This document shows, one piece after another, positions 58,200-64,000 of a stretch of DNA of 64,000 bases. The translations under genes and the position numbers were made by a program. This stretch comes from Roseibacterium elongatum DSM 19469. Its GTDB lineage: Bacteria > Pseudomonadota > Alphaproteobacteria > Rhodobacterales > Rhodobacteraceae. The stretch is from the NCBI RefSeq assembly GCF_000590925.1, contig NZ_CP004372.1, positions 2,895,001 to 2,959,000 on the forward strand, read 5' to 3'. Each line of letters starts with the position of its first letter. Within the stretch, counting starts at the first letter, position 1. Under the pieces are notes generated by a model. It made no database searches. It saw only the letters and a list, made by a program, of their open reading frames with translations, and was not told where the DNA came from.

Positions 58200-59293
58200 T
58201 CTGCTCGGGCATCGACCTGCTGGATGGCGCGGGCTGGCGGCGCGGCATGGAGATCGAGATCGCCGGCGGGCGTATCCGGTCCATCCGCAAGGGCACATCG
58301 CAAACGGACGCCCCGGTGATCTGCCCCGCGCCGCTGGATCTGCAGGTCAATGGCGGGGCCGGGCGCATGCTGGGCGATTGCGAGGCCCCCGGCGACGTGC
58401 TGGAGATCCTGGCCGGCCATCGCCGCCTGGGGACCGCCGCCATCCTGCCGACCCTGATCTCGGACGACCGCCGCCGAACGGCGCGGGTCATCTCGCTGAC
58501 GTCGGCGGCGAAATCGGCCGATCCCGGCATCCTGGGCCTGCATCTGGAGGGGCCGCACCTTGCCCTTCCCGGCGCGCATGATCCCGCGATGCTGCGCGAT
58601 CTGACCGATGCCGATATCGACACCTATCTGGCCGCCAAACGGCGCCTCGGGGTGCTGATGATCACGCTGGCCCCGGAACGGGCCAGCCCGCAACAGATCG
58701 CGCGGCTGACCGGGGCGGGCATCATCGTGGCGCTTGGCCATTCCGACTGCGATTTCGACACGGCCTGTGCCGCCCTGGCGGCCGGGGCGCGGATGGTGAC
58801 CCATCTGTTCAACGCCATGTCCGGCCTGCATCATCGTGCGCCCGGCCTTGTGGGCGCGGCGCTCGACCGGGCCGAGTGGTTCGGGCTGATCGCCGATGGC
58901 CATCATGTGCATGACGCCGCGCTGCGTGTCGCCCTGCAGGCCCGGTTCGAGGCGGCGATCCCGGTCTCGGACGCCATGGCCGTCGCCGGCACCCACCGGC
59001 GCAGCTTCGTACTGAACGGCCGCGAGATCCGGCGCGCGAAAGGCAAACTGACCCTGGCCGACGGCACGCTGGCCGGCGCGGATCTCAGCCTCGTGCAGGG
59101 CCTTTGCCATATCGCCACATGCACCAAACGCCCCCTGACCGAGGTGATGCCGATGGGCTTCGACCGCCCGCATCGCCTGCTTTTCGGCACCCCCAACCGC
59201 CTGTCCGAGGGGGACGCGGCGCGCCTGCTGCGCCTGGACGGCGATACGCTGTCATGCCTCGACGGACAGGAGTGGCGGCCCCTGCCCGTCTAG
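58196..59293 (+). CDS. nagA: N-acetylglucosamine-6-phosphate deacetylase
   Basis: A 365-residue amidohydrolase. The substrate and metal motifs are PLDLQVNGGAGRM, GLHLEGPHLALPGAHDP, ALGHSDCDFDTACAA, VTHLFNAMSGLHHRAPG and the catalytic Asp in PVSDAMAVAGTHR. It removes acetate from GlcNAc-6-phosphate. Its ATG overlaps the kinase stop (ATGA, 58196-58199), so the two genes form an amino-sugar salvage pair. NagB is not in the window. Its TAG stop shares bases with the convergent VIT-family gene. Confidence 0.92.
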   Translation: MICSGIDLLDGAGWRRGMEIEIAGGRIRSIRKGTSQTDAPVICPAPLDLQVNGGAGRMLGDCEAPGDVLEILAGHRRLGTAAILPTLISDDRRRTARVISLTSAAKSADPGILGLHLEGPHLALPGAHDPAMLRDLTDADIDTYLAAKRRLGVLMITLAPERASPQQIARLTGAGIIVALGHSDCDFDTACAALAAGARMVTHLFNAMSGLHHRAPGLVGAALDRAEWFGLIADGHHVHDAALRVALQARFEAAIPVSDAMAVAGTHRRSFVLNGREIRRAKGKLTLADGTLAGADLSLVQGLCHIATCTKRPLTEVMPMGFDRPHRLLFGTPNRLSEGDAARLLRLDGDTLSCLDGQEWRPLPV

Positions 59294-60006
59294 AGGGCCT
59301 GGCCCACCAATGCGCCGATGGCCCCGGTCACCAGCATGGCCGCCACCCCCCAGATCACCACGCGCAGCGCCGCACGGCCGCGCGGTGCGCCGCCGGCCTG
59401 TGCGCCGAGCGCCCCGAGCAACGCCAGGGCCAGCAAGGTCGCCGTGGCCACGCCCAGCTTGACCGTTTCGATCGGCATCAGCATGGCCACGACCAGGGGC
59501 ACCGCCGCACCGGCGGCAAAGGTCGCGGCCGACACCACGGCGGCCTGCACCGGCTGTGGCGGCGACAGATCGGTCAATCCGATCTCGTCGCGCAGATGCG
59601 CACCGAGCGCGTCCTTCTCCGTCAGCTCCCGCGCAACCTGTTCGGCCAGATCGGCGGACAGGCCGCGATGCTGGTAGATGGCGATCAACTCGTCCAACTC
59701 GCCCTGCGGGTTGCGCTCGAGTTCCTTGCGCTCGCGGGCCACATCGGCGCGTTCGACATCGGCCTGGCTGGAGACCGAGACATATTCGCCCGCCGCCATC
59801 GACAGGGCGCCCGCCGTCATGCCCGCGACCCCGGCCAACAGGATCGTCACCTTGTCGGCCGATCCCGCCGCCACCCCCACCAGCAAGGACGCTGTGGACA
59901 GGATGCCGTCATTGGCCCCCATGACCGCCGCGCGCAGCCACCCCGCGCGCCCCGACAGGTGCGGCTCGTCATGGGCCGAGGGGATGCCGTGTCCGTCCGG
60001 GCGCAT
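59290..60006 (-). CDS. VIT1/CCC1 family iron/manganese transporter
   Basis: A 238-residue membrane protein of the VIT1/CCC1 family. The first segment reads AAVMGANDGILSTASLLVGV, the second has MTAGALSMAAGEYVSVSS, and the cytoplasmic metal-binding stretch between segments 2 and 3 is Glu/Asp-rich (RKELERNPQGELDELIAIY). Three further hydrophobic segments end the protein. It probably moves Fe(II) or Mn(II) across the inner membrane. The ATG at 60006 overlaps the stop of the flavoenzyme gene upstream (TGATG). Confidence 0.85.
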   Translation of the reverse strand: MRPDGHGIPSAHDEPHLSGRAGWLRAAVMGANDGILSTASLLVGVAAGSADKVTILLAGVAGMTAGALSMAAGEYVSVSSQADVERADVARERKELERNPQGELDELIAIYQHRGLSADLAEQVARELTEKDALGAHLRDEIGLTDLSPPQPVQAAVVSAATFAAGAAVPLVVAMLMPIETVKLGVATATLLALALLGALGAQAGGAPRGRAALRVVIWGVAAMLVTGAIGALVGQAL

Positions 60007-61418
60007 CAGTCGGGCAACCGCATCTTGCCGGGGTTGAGGATGTTCAGCGGATCGACCGCCCGTTTGATCGCGCCCATCATCGCGATGGCGCCGGGCCCCA
60101 GTTCCGCCTCGAGATAGGCGGCCTTGCCCTGCCCGATCCCGTGTTCGCCTGTGCAGGTCCCGTCCATGGAAATCGCCAGATCGTTCAGCCAGCCGATATA
60201 GGCCTCGGCCGCCGCGATCTCGGTCGGTTCGTCCACGTCGATCAGCAGCAGAACGTGGAAATTGCCATCGCCCACATGGCCCACGACCGGCGCGACAAAG
60301 CCCATCTCGGCGGCCTTCTCCTGGGCGGCGGCGACGCAATCGGCCAGCCGGCTGACCGGCACGCAGACATCGGTGGAAATCCCCTTGGCCCCCGGCCGCA
60401 GCCCGAGCGAGGCCCAATAGGCGTCATGCCGGGCCTGCCACAGGCGGTTGCGCTCTTCCTCGCGGGTGGTGAAGGCAAAGCCCGTTCCCCCGGCCTCGCC
60501 CGCGATTTCGCCGAAAACCTCCGCCTGCTCGGCCACGCCGCCCTCGGTCCCGTGGAATTCCAGCAGCAACAGCGGCGTTTCCGGCAGGCTGAGCTTGGAA
60601 TAGGCGTTCACCCCCTTGACCGTCAGCGCATCCAGCAACTCGATCCGGGCGACGGGCAGGCCGTATTGGATGGTGGCGATCACCGCGTCGCAGGCGGCCT
60701 TGACGCTGGGAAAGGAGCAGGTCGCAGCCGAGACCGCCTCGGGGATGCCCTGCAGACGCAGGGTCATCTCGGTGATGATCCCAAGCGTGCCCTCGGAGCC
60801 CACGATCAACCGTGTCAGGTCATAGCCCGCACTGGTCTTGCGCGCCCGCGCGGCGGTCTTGACCACCTCGCCCGAGGGCAGAACGGCCCTCAGCGCCAGC
60901 ACATTATCCTTCATCGTGCCATAGCGCACCGCGTTGGTGCCGCTGGCACTGGTCGCCGCCATCCCGCCAAGCGAGGCATCTGCGCCGGGATCGACCGGAA
61001 AGAACAGGCCCGTGTCCCGCAAATGCGTGTTCAGCGCCTTGCGTGTCACACCGGGTTGCAGGACCACGTCCATATCTTCGGGATGCACCGCGAGGATGCG
61101 ATCCATCCGCGACATGTCCAGGCAGATGCCGCCCGCCGGCGCGTTCACATGCCCTTCCAGCGAGGTGCCCGTGCCGAATGGAATGATCGGCACGCGATAG
61201 GCGGCGCAGGTCCGGACGATCTCCTGCACGTCTTCGGTCGAGGTCGGAAAGATTACCGCATCAGGGGGCTGGTTGCGCAGCCAGGTGGTGGTGTGGCCAT
61301 GCTGTTCGCGCAGGGCCTGACCGGTTTCCACCCGTGCCGCGCCCAGGTTCTGCCGCAAGACGTCCAACGCCGTTGCGATCCCATCCTCGTTTCTGGGCAG
61401 ATCCGCCAGCAGCGCCAT
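60006..61418 (-). CDS. FAD-linked oxidase, D-lactate dehydrogenase (cytochrome)-like
   Basis: A 470-residue flavoprotein of the GlcD/DLD group. The FAD-binding PCMH domain has PIIPFGTGTSLEGHVNAPAG and the C-terminal catalytic domain has VVGHVGDGNFHVLLLID and GTCTGEHGIGQGK. It probably oxidises D-lactate or a related 2-hydroxy acid and passes electrons to a cytochrome or quinone. Absence of glcE/glcF neighbours argues against glycolate oxidase. AAAGGG precedes the ATG at 61418. It is cotranscribed with, and overlaps, the VIT-family gene. Confidence 0.85.
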   Translation of the reverse strand: MALLADLPRNEDGIATALDVLRQNLGAARVETGQALREQHGHTTTWLRNQPPDAVIFPTSTEDVQEIVRTCAAYRVPIIPFGTGTSLEGHVNAPAGGICLDMSRMDRILAVHPEDMDVVLQPGVTRKALNTHLRDTGLFFPVDPGADASLGGMAATSASGTNAVRYGTMKDNVLALRAVLPSGEVVKTAARARKTSAGYDLTRLIVGSEGTLGIITEMTLRLQGIPEAVSAATCSFPSVKAACDAVIATIQYGLPVARIELLDALTVKGVNAYSKLSLPETPLLLLEFHGTEGGVAEQAEVFGEIAGEAGGTGFAFTTREEERNRLWQARHDAYWASLGLRPGAKGISTDVCVPVSRLADCVAAAQEKAAEMGFVAPVVGHVGDGNFHVLLLIDVDEPTEIAAAEAYIGWLNDLAISMDGTCTGEHGIGQGKAAYLEAELGPGAIAMMGAIKRAVDPLNILNPGKMRLPD

Positions 61419-61511
61419 TGGTTTTCCCTTTCCCGCGACCTGATCCATGGCATCTTAGGCGGGCGCGCGTCGTTCGGCCAGTGCGCGGCGCGACTGGGAA
61501 AGGCATCGCAG

Positions 61512-61991
61512 ATGACGCAGATCGTCACGCGACACACAAGGTTGAACGCCCCGCCCGACGCGGTGCTGGCCGCAGTCACGTCGCCGCGCGTGCTGTGTCA
61601 TATCGCGGCGCCTCTGATCCGGTTCGCGCCGGTGGACCCGCCCGACTGGCCGGCAAGGTTTGCCCCAGGCCCACATGTCGTTGCGATGTACGGGATCGGT
61701 TGGGTGCCGCTGGGGCGGCAGGTGATCGACATATCCTACCCCGAGGCCACGCCCGAGAAGGACGCCCTTGTCGCGCGCGACAACGGCCATTCCGCCATGA
61801 TCCGGCGATGGGACCACTGGATCATCATCCGACCTGACGGGGCCGGCGGCAGCCACTATACCGATCGCGTCGAGATCGAGGCCGGCTGGCGCACGGGGGC
61901 CGTGGCGCTGTTTGCGCGGCTGTTCTTTGCCCACCGCCAGAGTCGCTTGCGCGCCCTTCTGCACAATGGGCCGCGGGCCGCCCGCCCCTGA
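61512..61991 (+). CDS. Conserved hypothetical protein, SRPBCC-like
   Basis: A 159-residue protein without signal peptide (MTQIVTRHTRLNAPPDAVLA). The alternating strand pattern, HTRLNAPPDAVLAAVTSPRV at the start and DHWIIIRPDGAGGSHYTDRV in the middle, followed by an amphipathic helix (ALFARLFFAHRQSRLRALLH), resembles the START/SRPBCC ligand-binding fold. No ligand can be proposed. It ends six bases before the convergent ispG stop. Confidence 0.65.
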   Translation: MTQIVTRHTRLNAPPDAVLAAVTSPRVLCHIAAPLIRFAPVDPPDWPARFAPGPHVVAMYGIGWVPLGRQVIDISYPEATPEKDALVARDNGHSAMIRRWDHWIIIRPDGAGGSHYTDRVEIEAGWRTGAVALFARLFFAHRQSRLRALLHNGPRAARP

Positions 61992-61997
61992 GCGCGG

Positions 61998-63129
61998 CTA
62001 CTCGGCGGCCTGTGCCTCGGCGGCGCGGGCGGCCTCCAGTTCCTCGGCCTTTTTCTCGACCTGTTCGACGATATGGTCGATCATCTGGTCGTTGGACATC
62101 TTGTGGCTCTGCTTGCCGGCCAGATAGACCATGCCCGACCCGGCCCCGCCGCCGGTAAAGCCCACATCGGTCATCAGCGCCTCGCCGGGCCCGTTCACCA
62201 CACAGCCGATGATCGACAGGCTCATGGGCGTCTTGATGTGGTCAAGCCGCTTTTCCAGTGTCTCGACCGTCTTGATGACGTCGAACCCCTGACGCGCGCA
62301 GGACGGGCACGAGATGATGTTTACGCCGCGGTGACGCAGACCAAGCGATTTCAGGATCTCGAAGCCGATCTTGACCTCTTCCTCGGGGTCGGCCGACAGG
62401 CTGACGCGCATCGTGTCGCCGATGCCCATCCACAAGAGGTTGCCCAGCCCGATGGCCGATTTCACCGTGCCGCCGACAAAGCCGCCCGCCTCGGTGATGC
62501 CCATGTGAAAGGGCGCATCCGTCTGCTCGCTGAGCTGTTGATAGGCGGCGGCAGTCATGAAGATATCGGACGCTTTCATGGAAATCTTGAAGTCCAGGAA
62601 ATCGTTGTCTTCAAGGATCTTGATATGATCCAGGCCCGACTCGACCATCGCGTCGGGGCATGGCTCGCCGTATTTTTCCAGCAGGTGCTTTTCCAGACTG
62701 CCGGCATTCACGCCGATCCGGATGGAACAGCCATGATCGCGCGCGGCCTTGATGACCTCTTTCACGCGGGCCGCGTCCCCGATATTGCCGGGATTGATCC
62801 GCAGGCATCCGGCCCCGGCCTCGGCGGCCTCGATCGCGCGCTTGTAGTGAAAGTGGATGTCGGCCACCAGCGGCACCGGGCTTTCGCGTACGATCTCTTT
62901 CATCGCCTTGCCGCTGTCGGCATCGGGCACCGAAACGCGGACGATGTCGGCCCCGGCCTCGGCGCAGCGCTGGATCTGCGCGATGGTGGCCTTCACATCC
63001 GTGGTCAGCGTGTTGGTCATGGTCTGCACGCTGATCGGGGCACCCCCCCACGGGCACATTGCCCACATGGATCTTGCGGCTCTTGCGGCGTTCGATATCG
63101 CGCCACGGACGGATGGAGTTGTGCGACAT
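61998..63129 (-). CDS. ispG: 4-hydroxy-3-methylbut-2-enyl-diphosphate synthase (one frameshift as sequenced)
   Basis: About 376 residues once one G is removed from the G-run at 63043-63049. The N-terminus [19 protein letters not shown] lies in one frame; after VGNVPVGG the rest ([18 protein letters not shown] onward) is in the next. The [4Fe-4S] ligands are in [14 protein letters not shown] and the following [10 protein letters not shown]. It makes HMBPP in the MEP pathway, the only isoprenoid route expected in this group, so a true break would be lethal and a reading error is likely. It follows the RodZ-like gene on the same strand. Confidence 0.92.
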
Positions 63130-63275
63130 GGCTGGGCCTTTGCAATGACTGCGTTGCGTCGGAGAATAATCCTGTCAGGCCGGGGCGACAACGCCCCGAA
63201 CACGGCAAAAGCCCGCCTGCGTCGGTATGATCCGGTCCGTGACGGCCCGCGCCACCGACCGAACCCCTGCGCGCC

Positions 63276-64000
63276 TCACTGCCCGCCCAGCACCAGTTCG
63301 GCAACCTCGGGCAGATCGGGGTCGGCGCTTGCATCGGCCATGGCGAAATTGGCGCTGATCGCATCGGCCGTCAGTTCGACATCCCGCACGATCGACGCCC
63401 CGATCCCGGCCGGCCCCAGCGTGACCCCGTTCACCGCGAAATAGAGCGAGCCCGAGTTGCCCGAGCGCAGCAAGGGCGCCCCCTCGGAGTCGGGGACGAT
63501 ATAGCTGTCGCCCGCGTTCAGCGTGCCCTCGAACAGCGTGGTGCCCGAGGGCGAGGTCACCCGCACCCATGTCGGTCGCACGGCAAAAAGCAGAACCTCG
63601 TCGCTGCCGGCTTCGGTCACGCGAACGGGGGCGGCGTCGGCCTCGGGGGTGACCTCGGCGACGGTGACATCGCCCTCGTCGAGGGTGGGGTTGGCGCGCA
63701 GGCCGGTCAGGGTTCCGACCTCGTCGGGATCCAGGGTGGCCAGGGCCTCGTTGCGGGGCGTCACCACCGGCGCCTCGAGCGGCGTCGGGCGATAGAGCCG
63801 ACCCATTGTTTCGGCACCCGGCACGGCGATATCGAACCCCTGTTCGACATCGAACGCCCCTTCGGTCGCGCCGGCCAGTGGATCGAGTTGCGCCAGGGGC
63901 GCGGGGGCGTCGTCCACCGGGGCGATCTGCAATCTCTGGATGTCGTGCAGGATCGCCCAGGCCCCGTAACCGATCCCCAGCGCCAGAACCACCAGCACAG
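63276..64000 (-). CDS. RodZ-like helix-turn-helix/DUF4115 protein, C-terminal part (partial)
   Basis: Only the C-terminal 241 or more residues are in the window; the N-terminus lies beyond position 64000. It shows one membrane segment (VVLALGIGYGAWAIL), a long Pro/Asp/Ala-rich periplasmic linker, and a C-terminal DUF4115-type beta domain, for example TWVRVTSPSGTTLFEGTL and GSLYFAVNGVTLGPAG. This is the usual layout of RodZ-like proteins, with a cytoplasmic helix-turn-helix domain before the membrane segment. Position upstream of ispG fits what I recall in this family. Confidence 0.72.
   Translation of the reverse strand, partial: VLVVLALGIGYGAWAILHDIQRLQIAPVDDAPAPLAQLDPLAGATEGAFDVEQGFDIAVPGAETMGRLYRPTPLEAPVVTPRNEALATLDPDEVGTLTGLRANPTLDEGDVTVAEVTPEADAAPVRVTEAGSDEVLLFAVRPTWVRVTSPSGTTLFEGTLNAGDSYIVPDSEGAPLLRSGNSGSLYFAVNGVTLGPAGIGASIVRDVELTADAISANFAMADASADPDLPEVAELVLGGQ

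Overview
The window is a GC-rich stretch of core chromosome from an alphaproteobacterium, most likely a member of the Rhodobacteraceae (Roseobacter group). The evidence is gene content and order rather than a marker gene: the tail of NADP-isocitrate dehydrogenase followed by alaS and recA, a recA promoter carrying the alphaproteobacterial GTTC-N7-GTTC SOS box, a CckA-type hybrid kinase, an Entner-Doudoroff gene set, a PutR/PutA pair, and a tetrahydrofolate/RACo C1 cluster of the kind seen in roseobacters. I see no prophage, insertion sequence, CRISPR array or replication origin.

Layout: 1-13.5 kb is housekeeping (icd end, YitT protein, DUF1330, alaS, recA, a sulfotransferase, cckA, an RsmB-family methyltransferase, guaB, rlmE, ppx/gppA). 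13.9-18.6 kb is a plus-strand C1 cluster (small 'virulence factor' protein, MetF-like reductase, methyl-THF:corrinoid-type methyltransferase, a 76-residue protein, and an ASKHA/RACo-like corrinoid activator), followed by tRNA-Gly(CCC) and a broken dimethylglycine/sarcosine-dehydrogenase-like gene. 21.3-25.6 kb holds a thioesterase and zwf-pgl-pgi. 25.7-36.7 kb is mixed: ureohydrolase, HNH nuclease, esterase, DNA glycosylase, MFS transporter, an NDUFAF6-like protein with a methyltransferase, cimA, cysS, a YjbR protein and an aminotransferase. 36.7-38.2 kb has two related outer-membrane barrels. 38.4-41 kb is edd-eda. 42.7-52.9 kb is an alpha-glucoside ABC system (aglEFGAK) with a divergent LacI-type regulator, beta-glucosidase and glucokinase. 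53-57 kb is putR/putA, 57.3-59.3 kb an amino-sugar kinase and nagA, and 59.3-64 kb a VIT-family transporter, a D-lactate-dehydrogenase-like flavoenzyme, ispG and the end of a RodZ-like protein.

How it fits together: disaccharides enter through AglEFGK, are cut by AglA or the beta-glucosidase, phosphorylated by Glk, and pass through Zwf, Pgl, Edd and Eda to pyruvate and glyceraldehyde-3-phosphate. The promoters of zwf and edd share a perfect 12-bp palindrome, while the agl divergent promoter carries a different palindrome with the same AGCGCT core, which implies two LacI-family regulators acting on one catabolic route.

A caution for any user of this sequence: nine single-base-type frameshifts interrupt eight genes that otherwise look intact (the GcvT-type oxidoreductase twice, zwf, the yjbR family gene, the LacI regulator, the beta-glucosidase, putA, the amino-sugar kinase and ispG). 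Because ispG should be indispensable, most of these are probably sequencing or assembly errors, so the affected genes are given below with full spans joining both frames.
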